From: Betaproteobacteria bacterium
GTDB taxonomy: Bacteria > Pseudomonadota > Gammaproteobacteria > Burkholderiales > Casimicrobiaceae
NCBI GenBank assembly: GCA_004293675.1
Contig: READ01000040.1
Span: 1 to 64,000 of the forward strand
DNA length: 64,000 bases
Direction: 5' to 3'
Below are positions 34,163-43,394 of the stretch, in pieces (the stretch's first letter is position 1; every line of letters starts with the position of its first letter). Both the position numbers and the translations under genes were made by a program. The notes beneath the pieces were generated by a model. The model had not been told where the DNA came from, ran no database searches, and worked only from the letters and a program-made list of their open reading frames with translations.

Positions 34163-34297
34163 AATTGAGTCATTAGCGCTAGAGCGCGCCCATTGCAGTG
34201 TATTTCAGGGTGAATCGTAGCGCAGATGGGGTGGTTTGCGCGCTTTGCTTGGGGTTTGCGCCATCGCTAATCCTCCGTGGCGACCTAAAATCGATTC

Positions 34298-35299
34298 ATG
34301 CTGAAAAAAATCTCGTTTCGTGGTGTTGTGTCGTCGGCTGCGCTGGCGTCTTTCTGTGGCCTGTGTGCGCTGTCTTCGCTGCCGGCGTTAGCGCTGAAGC
34401 CCGGCGAACGGGTGATTGTGCTCAATTCCGGAGAGGGCACGGTGTCAGTGATTGACCGCGCCACCCGAAAGCTCGTCAACACGTTCAACGTGGGCAAAGA
34501 GCCGCATCACCTGATTTCGACGATCAAGGACGATGAGTTGGTGGTTGCCAACGCGGCGTCGAACGACTTAGTGTTCCTCGATCCGGTCAGCGGCGAGGTT
34601 AAACGCCGCCTGCCGCGCATCATCGATCCGTATCAGTTGGGCTACACGGCCGATGGCAAATGGTTTGTCTCGATCAGCTTGCGGCTTGATCGGGTAGACA
34701 TTTATTCGATGCCTAACTACGAGCTCAAAGCGCGGATTGCTGTGGCCAAAACGCCAAGCCATGTCTCGTTCAGCGCAGACTCAAAAACCGCGTATGTCAC
34801 GCTGCAAGATTCCAATGAAGTTGTGGCGCTCGATCTATCGACGCACAAAGAAATCTGGCGCGTCAAAACGGGGAAGACCCCGGCCGGTATTTGGACGTCG
34901 CCGCAAGGGCTCCTGTTTGTGGGCATCATGGGCCAAGACTTCGTTGAAGTGATCGATCCAGTTCGCCGCGAAACGGTTAAGAAAATCCGCACCGGTCGGG
35001 GTGCACACAATATTTTTCCGATGGGCAACGGCCAACATGTGTTGGTGAGCAATCGCGTAGACGGCACGATCACCAAAGTCGATTACAAAACCTACGCCGT
35101 TGACAAGCCGATCAAGGTGGGTAACGGCGTGGACTGCATGGAAGTCTCCGCCGACGGCAAAGAGGTCTGGGCGACGGTGCGTTGGGAAGCGCGCGTTGCC
35201 GTAATCGACCTGACAGGACAAAAGCCGATTGAATACATCCCAGTCGGTCGCTCGCCGCACGGCATTTACTTCAAGAGCCATGCGCGCCGTGATCAGTAG
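34298..35299 (+). CDS. Secreted YVTN-type beta-propeller protein
   Basis: The 333-residue protein has a signal peptide (FRGVVSSAALASFCGLCALS, cleavage near LPALA) and about seven repeats of the type VIDRATRKLVNTFNVGKEPHH, typical of YVTN/Lactonase propellers. Repeats recur about every 40-45 residues. It is likely periplasmic. Its end overlaps the next gene by 20 nt, in a different frame. No catalytic motif is recognised. Confidence 0.85.
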   Translation: MLKKISFRGVVSSAALASFCGLCALSSLPALALKPGERVIVLNSGEGTVSVIDRATRKLVNTFNVGKEPHHLISTIKDDELVVANAASNDLVFLDPVSGEVKRRLPRIIDPYQLGYTADGKWFVSISLRLDRVDIYSMPNYELKARIAVAKTPSHVSFSADSKTAYVTLQDSNEVVALDLSTHKEIWRVKTGKTPAGIWTSPQGLLFVGIMGQDFVEVIDPVRRETVKKIRTGRGAHNIFPMGNGQHVLVSNRVDGTITKVDYKTYAVDKPIKVGNGVDCMEVSADGKEVWATVRWEARVAVIDLTGQKPIEYIPVGRSPHGIYFKSHARRDQ

Positions 35300-36047
35300 T
35301 CGCTGTTTCATTGCGCTGTTGGCGGCGTTTGCGCTCAGCGTGGGCGACAGTGTGGCCCAATCCTGCAAAGCCGGAACGCTTTACTTGACCTTTGATACTG
35401 GCCACATGGAGCCCGCCAACGACATCGCCGACATCTTGCAAAAGCATCAAGTCAAAGCGACGTTTTTCCTTGCTAACGAAAAAACCAAGGCGGGCGGTTT
35501 CTCACTCGATGATGCTCAAAAACCGTTCTGGCAGCGCCTAGCCAAAGAGGGCCACGCCTTTGGCTCCCACACCTGGGATCACCATTATTTTGTTCGTGAT
35601 GTGGGCGCGGACCGAGTGAGCTACGTGCCTTGGCGAAAACCTGTCAGCAGCGGTCGTGAGCTAAACCGGGCGACGTTCTGTGAAGAGCTCAAAAAATCGG
35701 AGACACGTTTTCGCGAAATGACCGGCCGGGGGTTTGATCCGATCTGGCGCGCGCCCGGCGGCAAAACCACGCCACGCACGATTGAATTTGCGCAAAGCTG
35801 CGGATTCAAACATGTTGCCTGGGCTGATGCGGGATTTCTGGGCGATGAATTGTCCAGTGAGCAGCACCCGAACGCGGCGCTTCTGAGCGGCGCGCTGGCC
35901 AAGCTCAGAGACGGTGACATCATGATGGCGCATTTGGGTATTTGGTCGCGCAAAGATCCGTATTGGCCGATGCTCGATCCACTGATAGGCGGTCTTAAAG
36001 CCAAGGGTTTTTGCTTTGGATTGGTGACTGAGCGCGGAAAGCGCTGA
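35280..36047 (+). CDS. Polysaccharide deacetylase (NodB domain) with TFDTG motif
   Basis: The 255-residue protein has a signal peptide (SRCFIALLAAFALSVGDSVA) and a NodB domain. Motif 1 reads LYLTFDTGHMEP (D39, then Thr40 where the canonical TFDDG has a metal-binding Asp), motif 2 GSHTWDHH supplies H97 and H101, and WRAPGGKTTPRT is motif 3. The Thr for Asp change occurs in a known subgroup, so it may still be active. ATG 35280 overlaps the preceding gene's end; an upstream in-frame start lies inside that gene. Confidence 0.86.
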   Translation: MRAVISSRCFIALLAAFALSVGDSVAQSCKAGTLYLTFDTGHMEPANDIADILQKHQVKATFFLANEKTKAGGFSLDDAQKPFWQRLAKEGHAFGSHTWDHHYFVRDVGADRVSYVPWRKPVSSGRELNRATFCEELKKSETRFREMTGRGFDPIWRAPGGKTTPRTIEFAQSCGFKHVAWADAGFLGDELSSEQHPNAALLSGALAKLRDGDIMMAHLGIWSRKDPYWPMLDPLIGGLKAKGFCFGLVTERGKR

Positions 36048-36118
36048 AACGCTACGGAATCGAGCGCGCGTCGCTTGTTCAGCTGCCGCTCGAAGCACTA
36101 TTTCCGACTATTTGTGTG

Positions 36119-36141
36119 AACGCCAAGCCAAATAAGGCGTT
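36119..36141. repeat. 17-bp palindrome family, copy 4 (with AAC/GTT flanks)
   Basis: GCCAAGCCAAATAAGGC at 36122-36138, flanked by AAC and GTT, so the whole reads as a 23-nt hairpin. It lies in the AT-rich convergent gap at 36.05-36.28 kb, 50 nt from copy 5. Confidence 0.6.
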
Positions 36142-36188
36142 AGCACAATAATTACGTATTATCAGTGCTACTTAAAAATGATTTAATA

Positions 36189-36205
36189 GCCTTATTTTAT
36201 AAGGC
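36189..36205. repeat. 17-bp palindrome family, copy 5 (type member)
   Basis: GCCTTATTTTATAAGGC, a perfect 7-bp stem with a 3-nt loop; the flanks (A..T) extend the stem by one base pair. It lies in the AT-rich gap between the deacetylase and the alpha-E gene. Confidence 0.75.
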
Positions 36206-36280
36206 TTACGCGCAATTTGTTGGGATGCAGGCAGACATTCGCCACCAAAACGCCACGTCTGGCGCTCAATCGGCAGCGTG

Positions 36281-37825
36281 CTAAGCCCCCACAATCCTCG
36301 CGCCATGCGCATGCGAAAAATAGTGCTGCGACAGCGCGTCTGAAATGTCAGCCACGTCGCTGACGACCTTGCGGAGCACAGAGACGATCGGCGCCGCGTC
36401 ACCTACGCTGTAGCGCGTCAACACCGATCGCACGCTCGCGCTGTTCCAAGCGTTGGGCAGGCTTCGCGAAAGCGTGCCCTTGGGCATTTGCCCCGGCGGA
36501 CAATCTTCGAGCTTGGCGAGTCTTGATTGCAATGTGTGGGCGATCCACGCGAGCGAGCGCGGATTTTCACGGTCGAGCACAAGCAATTCAACTAGCGCTT
36601 TGGGATCGCGCTCCTGCAGGTAGCGGGCACGATAGGTAATCGTGCTGTCGAAGAACGCGAGCACCAGCGCGAAGCCTGTGTCGTTGGCCAGCGTGCCGGT
36701 TTCGAACGCCTCTGCGAGTGCGCCAGCGAGTGTGCTCAAACGCTCCAGCTGCCGACCGATTGACAGCAACCGCCAGCCGTCGTCCCGGGTCATGCGATCC
36801 GTCTGAGCGCCGGTCATGGCCATCACCTGAGTGGTGAGTACCTCGAGTGCCCGGAGCGCACGTTGCGCGGTGATGTCGCGGGTAGGCGGCGTGACGGGCG
36901 TGGCATCATCCTCGTCGCGAGCCGTTGCTGAGGGCTTGCTAGTTTTGCCAGCCGCCTCGCCTTGCTCCGCGCCATTCATCATCGCAGCAAATTGCTGGGT
37001 GCTGGTGGCGACTAACGTCCACTGCTCAAGCGCTAAGCGCTCGCGCACGGAAAATGCGGAAAACTGAAGCGAGGAGAGCGTTGCTGCAACGCTATAAGCA
37101 CCAAGCTTTGCCGTGCGATCAGAAAGCGAGGCGATGAGCGCACGCTCGAACACCTGCGCTGATTGCCGAATGCTCGGCACCTCTTTCGAAACCAATCCGT
37201 TCGTTACAGATAATCGTGACAACCAAAGCTGTGTGCTCGGTAACTCTTCGTCGTTAGTGGAGAGCGCTTCGAGCACCACGCGGGCCAGTCGCGTCGTGTT
37301 TTCCAAGCGCTCGGTGTAGCGGCCAAACCAAAACAGATTTTCTGCGGCGCGGCTCGCCACGCCCAGCGTCGCACGCGCGGTGTTGATCGGCGTGAGCGTC
37401 TTTGACAGCGGGGCCGTGTCTTCGCGCACTCGCCCCGTAATCGCCCAAACATCGGCCGAGCTACCGCCACGGTACATCGACACGATCTCGCGCCCCTCTG
37501 GGGCGATGCGCGCCAAACCACCTGGCAGCACACGCCACTTTCCCTGGCCATCAGACAGTGCAAACACGCGAAGCATCGCAGCCCGCGATCCAATCGCTGC
37601 ACGTGAAGGTGCATCCTCGGCAACGCCCTGCCAGCTTGGGGTGTGCGATAACGGCAGGTACGCCTGCGCAGTGAAATCCTCGGGGTGCATGGCGATGCGA
37701 CCCGTCCACTGCTCGAGCTCTTTGACTGACAGCGATTTACCCATCACTGGAACAAAACGACGGGCTTTATCGTTGTAGGTCGGCTTAACAACGTACTTGG
37801 CGAGTTGCGGCAACATGGAGCGCAA
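36281..37825 (-). pseudogene. C-terminal half of split ATP-grasp/alpha-E protein
   Basis: The 514-codon frame begins with the last third of a circularly permuted type 2 ATP-grasp domain (YVVKPTYNDKARRFVPVMG, VLPGGLARIAPEGREIVSMYRGGSSADVWAI) and continues into an alpha-E domain (DUF403) with its ER motif ENLFWFGRYTERLENTTRL. Its only possible starts lie in the overlap with the preceding frame. It therefore looks like the downstream part of a gene interrupted at about 37.82 kb. The remainder of both domains is intact. Confidence 0.8.
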
Positions 37826-38951
37826 TCGAAGGCATCAGCAACTTTTCGCCATACAGTTTTTCGCAAATCTTTGGCAGGAATGCGAGCACCGCCGTCGATT
37901 CCAAAAAGCTAGAACCCGGCGCATTGGCCAGCACCACATTGCCTGCGCGATACGCTTGCATCAAACCGGGAATACCCAGTGCAGAATCTGCGCGCAGCTC
38001 CAAAGGATCGAGGAAGTCGTCATCCAGGCGGCGCAGAATCACGTCGACAGGCTCCAAGCCCTTGAGCGTTTTAAGCCACACCTTTTCATCGCGCACCACC
38101 AGGTCGCCGCCCTCAACGAGCGTGATGCCCAGATAGCGCGCTAAATACACATGCTCGAAGTAGGTCTCGTTGTAAGGTCCGGGCGTGAGCAACACAATCC
38201 GAGCGTCGCTGCCGGATTTGGAATGCGCCAGCAGGCTTGCGATCAGCGCTTTGTAGGCACCCACGACCCGCTCGATTTTGAGCGCGCGGAATGCCTCGGG
38301 AAACAGCCGCGATACGATCATCCGGTTTTCAAGCAAGTAGCCCAAGCCCGAGGGCGCTTGTGTACGCTGCGACACGATCCACCAGCGACCATCTGGGCCG
38401 CAGGCCAAATCAAATGCAACGATATGCAAAAAAGTATTGCCGCGCGGTCGAATGCCGTGCGCCGGACGCACATAGCCCGGGTGGCCTTGAACGAGTGCAA
38501 GCGGCAATGAGCCGTCCTTGATGAGCGTTTGTTCGCCATAGACGTCGGCGAGCACATCGTTGAGCAATCGAGCGCGTTGCACCGCGCCAGCCTCGATCAA
38601 AGCCCATTCACGCTCGCTGATGATCGACGGCAACAGATCGAGTGACCAAGGGCGCGGCTGACTGACCGCATCGGAATACAAGTTGTAGGTGACGCCGTTG
38701 TCATCGATGCGGCGGCGCAGCGTGGCATCAAGCTCGGCGAAACGCGATGTAATGGATGACTCGAGCGTTGCGCTGTCGCGCTTCGGGAGCGCTTCGCTCG
38801 CTTTGCTGAAAAAAGTCTGCCAATGCGCCGCGATGGCCCCATCGTTTCGCAATGCGTCGCGGTGAGTGGGTGGTGCTTTCGCGGCCAAATCATCAACCAG
38901 CGCGGAAATGGTGTCACCGCTGGAGCGAGCGGCGTCGAACAAAGAACTCAT
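37785..38951 (-). pseudogene. N-terminal half of split circularly permuted ATP-grasp protein
   Basis: The 388-codon frame is a CP_ATPgrasp_2 protein: GVTYNLYSDAVSQPRPWSLDLLP, PAHGIRPRGNTFLHIVAFDLACGPDGRWW, TPGPYNETYFEHVYLARYLGI, ILRRLDDDFLDPLELR and GEKLLMPSIA. It then derails into LHVAATRQVRC and stops, just where the family normally reads a TWWCG-type motif. About 30 nt appear to be missing and the frame is shifted, separating it from the rest of the ATP-grasp domain at 36281-37825. Such proteins are predicted amide ligases. Confidence 0.82.
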
Positions 38952-38984
38952 GGCTGAAGTTTAGCGCTGGTGGGGCAAGGTTTG

Positions 38985-39184
38985 GCTCTCTCTCCCGCCT
39001 ACGGTAGAGGGGGATGTGTCTGCTCCCTCTCCCGCAGGCGGGAGAGGGTTGGGGTGAGGGTGTGGTGGCTTCATCGCCAGCTTCGAAAGAGCAGGTGAAT
39101 GCTGCCGATTGTTTTGCTTTGCGGCTGCGCTGTTATGCGCTGCACCCTCACCCCTAGCCCCTCTCCCGCCTGCGGGCGAGGGGG
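38985..39184. repeat. GC-rich inverted-repeat element, CCCTCTCCCGC type
   Basis: This gap carries a near-perfect 24-nt palindrome at 39025-39048 (CCCTCTCCCG and its complement), a smaller related hairpin at 38987-39013, and at 39143-39184 an inverted copy including CCCCTCTCCCGCC and GGGCGAGGGG. Together they look like a mobile palindromic element of a type common in environmental proteobacteria. Confidence 0.75.
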
Positions 39185-39189
39185 ATTTT

Positions 39190-42100
39190 CTAGACCCTTC
39201 GCAAATCAAGCGTAAACGGATGCTCTCGGCTCACGTCCGCAGGTGCTACTTTCATTGCGCCTTGGGTGTGTCCCAGCCGCAAGAATCGCGACAGTCGGCG
39301 CGATTCGGCTTCATAGGCGTTGATCGGGAAGGTGGTTGGATTCGAGCCACCGGGATGCTGCACGTGATACTGGCAGCCACCTAAGCTTCGTCCCACCCAA
39401 GTGTCGACGATGTCAAAGGTGATGGGCGCATGCACGGCAATGCTTGGATGGAGCGCCGATGGCGGATTCCAGCCTTTGTAGCGAACACCGGCAACGTAGT
39501 GGCCCACCGTGCCCGTGGGTTGCATTGGCAGCGCTTTGCCGTTAGCGGTAATCACGTAGCGCGAATCGGTCATGCCAGTGGCGGCCACTTCGAGCCGCTC
39601 GAGCGACGAGTCCACATAGCGCACCGTGCCGCCTGTCGAGCCTTCTTCGCCCATCACATGCCACGGCTCTAATGCGCCGCGGATGCTGATCTTCATGCCT
39701 TTGAGCGCAATGTCGCCAAACAGCGGGAAGCGGAACTCAAAGTGCGGCGCAAACCACTGCGGATCGAAGCGATGACCGCCGTTTTCCGGTAGTGCCAAAT
39801 CAGCCAGTACATCATCAAAATCCATTTTGATAAACGTTGGCAACATGAATCGATCATGCAAACCGGTGCCCCAACGTGCGAGCGGCGCGCGATACGGTTG
39901 ATTCCAGAATCGTGCGACCAGTGCGCGAAGTAAAAGCTGCTGCACGATACTCATGCGAGCATGTGGCGGCATTTCAAAGGCACGGAGTTCTAACAAGCCC
40001 AAGCGCCCTGCGGGGCCGTCGGGCGAGTAGAGTTTGTCGATACAAAATTCGCTACGGTGAGTGTTGCCTGTCACATCAATCAGAATGTTTCGCAGCGTTC
40101 GGTCGACCAACCACGGCGGCATTTCGCTGCCGTGTACAGCGCGGTTACGCTCGATTTGCTCCATGGCAATTTCGAGCTCGTAGAGTTGATCGTTCCGAGC
40201 TTCGTCGAGCCGAGGCGCTTGGCTCGTCGGGCCGATGAACAGACCGCTGAACAGATACGACAAGCTCGGATGATTGTGCCAATACGCCACCAAACTGGTG
40301 AGCAGTTCGGGCTTTCGTAAAAACGGTGAATCGGCGGGCGTGGCGCCACCCAACACGAAGTGATTGCCACCGCCGGTGCCGGTGTGTCGCCCATCGAGTG
40401 CGAATTTTTCTGCGCACAGATGCGTCTCGAACGCGGCTTGATACAGAAACTCGGTGTGATCGACGAGCTCTGTCCAGTTGTGCGCGGGATGAATGTTGAC
40501 TTCGATCACGCCGGGATCGGGCGTGACTTGCAAAATTTTGAGTCGTGGATCTCGCGGTGGCGGGTAGCCCTCAATCACCAACTTCACCTTGGTTTCGACG
40601 GCGGTTGCTTCCAGCGCGGCGAGCAAATCCAGGTAGTCCTCTAACAGCGCTAGCGGCGGCATGAAGACGTACAAGCGGCCTTGACGCGCCTCGACCACCA
40701 GCGCGGTACGCGTTAACCAATGGGCTGATTGAAACCGCGTGGGCAGCAGTGTTGACGTGGACGGGATGTAGTTGAATTGCTTTGCCGGTGCGGTCTTCTG
40801 TGGCGCACCTGATCCAGCGGCAGCTACAGCAGCGCTCCCGCTGAGCGCTTGATCGGAAGACGTTTTCGTTCCGAGCGCTGAAGGCTCGACCGAGCCTGCA
40901 CGGTTGTTCGGCTGCGCAGTCACACCGAGTGACGCCCGAACACCCGAGCCATATCGCTCGGCAAACGTTCGCGCCGACGGCAAATCGCCACGCGCATCAA
41001 AGGTGTCGCGATCCAGGAAATACGGATAGTCGCCCTTCGATGTCCACGGCAAGGAATCGAGCGGCAATCGGTATCCCATGGGCGAATCGCCAGGGATCAA
41101 ATACATGCGTTCATCGCGCAAGAACCATGGGCCGGTTTGCCACTGCGAGCCCGTTAAGCCAACGGACGAAGCAGACGAAAGCGGCAACACATGACCTACG
41201 ACATGGGTCAATCCTTGATCGAACACTTTTCGGAGTCGATCGCGCTCCAGTTCATCGTCTAATCGCGCATCAAACGGATCAACGTTGACCGGCAATTTGC
41301 GCTCGCGCCACAGGTAGTAAAACGCGTCTTCGTACCCCGACTTAACGTATTCGTCAGTGATGCCCAAGCTCGATGCGAGCGCCTTGATGAAGCGCTCGGA
41401 ATCAACGTTGGTGAAGTTCGAAGGCACTCGTTCATCAGCAAACAAGCTCGGGTCGCGCCAAATCGGTTGGCCGTCTTTGCGCCAAAAAATGGACAGCGCC
41501 CAGCGCGGCAATTGTTCGCCGGGGTACCACTTGCCTTGTCCGAAATGTAGGAAGCCACCGTCGCCATATTTCGCTCGTAGTTTTTGCACCAATGCGTTGG
41601 CGTAGCCGCGTTTCGTGGGGCCCATTGCGGCAGTGTTCCACTCGGCGGCGTCGCGGTCGCTGTCGGCCACGAACGTGGGCTCGCCGCCTTGCGTTAAACG
41701 GACGTCGCCTTTCGTCAAATCACGATCAACGCGATTGCCTAAGCTCAAAATCTCTTGCCATGCATCTTCGGTATAGGGCTTGGTGACACGCGGTGATTCG
41801 TAAATCCGAGTGACCGCCATGTGATGCGAAAACTCAACTTCGCTTTCATCAACACCACCCTCAATCGGGGCAGCGGAGGAGGGCTGCGGTGTGCAAGCGA
41901 GCGGAATGTGACCTTCGCCGGCGAACAACCCCGACGTGGGATCGAGTCCAATCCAGCCCGCACCCGGTAAATACACTTCGCACCACGCATGCAAGTCGGT
42001 GAAATCCGCAGCAGGACCGGACGGCCCGTCAAGCGATTTCACGTCAGGCGTGAGTTGGATCAAATAGCCTGAACAAAAGCGCGCGGCCAGTCCAATGTGA

Positions 42101-42675
42101 CGAAGTAGCTGCACCAGCAACCAACCGGAATCGCGGCATGAACCGCTCTTCTTAGTGAGCGTTTCTTCGGGCGTTTGAACGCCGGGTTCCATGCGAATTA
42201 GATACGCGATGTCTTTGTAGACCAGCGCATTCAGGTCGACCAAGAAATCCACCGTGCGGCGCTTGGAGCGATCAATCTTTTTCAGATACGCGTCGACCAG
42301 CGGCGTCATCGGCGCAGTCACCAAATACGGTGCGAGCTCCGTCTTGGCATCTTGGCTGTAGGTAAACGGGTACTTTTCAGCGGCTGGCTCGAGGAAGAAA
42401 TCGAACGGGTTGTACACGGCCATTTCGGCCACCACGTCGACTGCCACTTTGAATTCGCGTGTCGGCTCGTTAAACACCAATCGCGCCATGTGATTGGCGA
42501 ACGGATCTTGCTGCCAGTTGCAGAAATGATCGGCCGGTTCGATGCGCTGGCTGTACGAAACGATTCGCGTGCGGCAATGCGGCGCGGGGCGCAGCCGGAT
42601 GATTTGCGGCCCCAGCTTGACCAAACGGTCGTAGCGATAGTGGGTGATGTGGCTAAGTGCGACGTGAATCGTCAT
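39190..42675 (-). CDS. Transglutaminase / DUF2126 protein
   Basis: The 1161-residue protein has a transglutaminase N-terminal bundle, then the catalytic core with C180 (SGSCRDSGWLLVQ), H229 (TDLHAWCEVYL) and D245 (GLDPTSG), and then a very long DUF2126 region (LTQGGEPTFVADSDRDAAEWN, GGGNHFVLGG and many others). A hydrophilic Ala/Gly linker lies near residue 650. In known genomes such proteins accompany ATP-grasp and alpha-E proteins, as here. Predicted to act in peptide tagging or cross-linking. Confidence 0.92.
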   Translation of the reverse strand: MTIHVALSHITHYRYDRLVKLGPQIIRLRPAPHCRTRIVSYSQRIEPADHFCNWQQDPFANHMARLVFNEPTREFKVAVDVVAEMAVYNPFDFFLEPAAEKYPFTYSQDAKTELAPYLVTAPMTPLVDAYLKKIDRSKRRTVDFLVDLNALVYKDIAYLIRMEPGVQTPEETLTKKSGSCRDSGWLLVQLLRHIGLAARFCSGYLIQLTPDVKSLDGPSGPAADFTDLHAWCEVYLPGAGWIGLDPTSGLFAGEGHIPLACTPQPSSAAPIEGGVDESEVEFSHHMAVTRIYESPRVTKPYTEDAWQEILSLGNRVDRDLTKGDVRLTQGGEPTFVADSDRDAAEWNTAAMGPTKRGYANALVQKLRAKYGDGGFLHFGQGKWYPGEQLPRWALSIFWRKDGQPIWRDPSLFADERVPSNFTNVDSERFIKALASSLGITDEYVKSGYEDAFYYLWRERKLPVNVDPFDARLDDELERDRLRKVFDQGLTHVVGHVLPLSSASSVGLTGSQWQTGPWFLRDERMYLIPGDSPMGYRLPLDSLPWTSKGDYPYFLDRDTFDARGDLPSARTFAERYGSGVRASLGVTAQPNNRAGSVEPSALGTKTSSDQALSGSAAVAAAGSGAPQKTAPAKQFNYIPSTSTLLPTRFQSAHWLTRTALVVEARQGRLYVFMPPLALLEDYLDLLAALEATAVETKVKLVIEGYPPPRDPRLKILQVTPDPGVIEVNIHPAHNWTELVDHTEFLYQAAFETHLCAEKFALDGRHTGTGGGNHFVLGGATPADSPFLRKPELLTSLVAYWHNHPSLSYLFSGLFIGPTSQAPRLDEARNDQLYELEIAMEQIERNRAVHGSEMPPWLVDRTLRNILIDVTGNTHRSEFCIDKLYSPDGPAGRLGLLELRAFEMPPHARMSIVQQLLLRALVARFWNQPYRAPLARWGTGLHDRFMLPTFIKMDFDDVLADLALPENGGHRFDPQWFAPHFEFRFPLFGDIALKGMKISIRGALEPWHVMGEEGSTGGTVRYVDSSLERLEVAATGMTDSRYVITANGKALPMQPTGTVGHYVAGVRYKGWNPPSALHPSIAVHAPITFDIVDTWVGRSLGGCQYHVQHPGGSNPTTFPINAYEAESRRLSRFLRLGHTQGAMKVAPADVSREHPFTLDLRRV

Positions 42676-42969
42676 GGCGGTGCAGACTTTGAAAGTGTTT
42701 CGTCAGCCTAAGCAAGATGCATGCTGACGATCTATTCTCGTTGACCGCGCGCTGTCATGGCAAACACAATGTGGCATGAGGCAATGCCCTGGGTGACATT
42801 GGGTGCGAAGTCGTTGCGAGAGCGTGGGAATAGACAGCTAACCGCTTAAAAGCCACGTATATACTGGTGTTCACTAATTTTTGAGATTATTTCAAAAATA
42901 ACAATAAACGCACTAAACGCCATATTTCATATGGCATTTGCAGATAAAGCTGCCTCATTCTGACATGAA
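42676..42969. other. 294-bp gap with AT-rich palindrome island
   Basis: No gene is recognised. The first half is ordinary; 42850-42960 is very AT-rich and contains the palindrome at 42919. Confidence 0.7.
42919..42935. repeat. 17-bp palindrome family, copy 6
   Basis: GCCATATTTCATATGGC, a perfect 7-bp stem with a 3-nt loop. Flanking AAAC and ATTT loosely continue the stem. It lies between the transglutaminase gene and the cytochrome gene. Confidence 0.75.
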
Positions 42970-43332
42970 TTACGGTTTTACGGTTGCCTTGATCTCAATG
43001 CTGGCGTACCACGCGGCCAAATCGCCGATTTCTTTGTCGGTAAGAGGCTTGGCTATTAAGGTCATGATTTCGTGGGCACGTTTGCCGCTGCGATACGCCT
43101 TGAGCTGATCTTTGACGTAGGGCTCGGGTTGTCCGGCCAGATGCGGCGTGTTGGGCATGGTGCTGATACCGTTTTGGCCATGACAGACGTTGCACGCCAC
43201 TGCGGCTTTGGCTTGGCCTTCAGCGTTGCCGGCTGCGTGGGACGCGACAAGCATTGCGGCCAAGCCAAACGTGGCGATTAACGTTGTTTGAGCGGGGCGG
43301 CGTGTGAGTGGTGGGTGTGGTGTGATGTTCAT
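42970..43332 (-). CDS. Class I cytochrome c
   Basis: The 120-residue protein has a signal peptide (MNITPHPPLTRRPAQTTLIA and AAMLVASHAAG) and one haem site CNVCH in AVACNVCHGQNGIST. MPNTPHLAGQPEPY and MTLIAKPLTDKEIGDLAAW are usual cytochrome c elements, the latter probably with the methionine ligand. It lies downstream of a PQQ-type dehydrogenase and is a plausible electron acceptor for it; a terminator between them suggests separate control. Confidence 0.88.
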   Translation of the reverse strand: MNITPHPPLTRRPAQTTLIATFGLAAMLVASHAAGNAEGQAKAAVACNVCHGQNGISTMPNTPHLAGQPEPYVKDQLKAYRSGKRAHEIMTLIAKPLTDKEIGDLAAWYASIEIKATVKP

Positions 43333-43349
43333 AGTGTTGCAATCCCAAT

Positions 43350-43376
43350 AAAAAAAGGGGGCGCGAACGCCCCCTC
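43350..43376 (-). terminator. Terminator after PQQ-type dehydrogenase
   Basis: GGGGGCG (43357-43363) pairs with CGCCCCC (43368-43374) around a CGAA loop; on the minus strand the stem is followed by TTTTTTTATT. It lies 19 nt after the dehydrogenase stop, so it ends that transcript ahead of the cytochrome gene. Confidence 0.88.
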
Positions 43377-43394
43377 ATTAATGCGTTTGATCAG

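Noticed and set aside
39430-42711. Many plus-strand frames of 80-120 codons opposite the transglutaminase gene
   Set aside because: Antisense shadows typical of GC-rich coding DNA; the minus-strand protein has clear domain motifs throughout.
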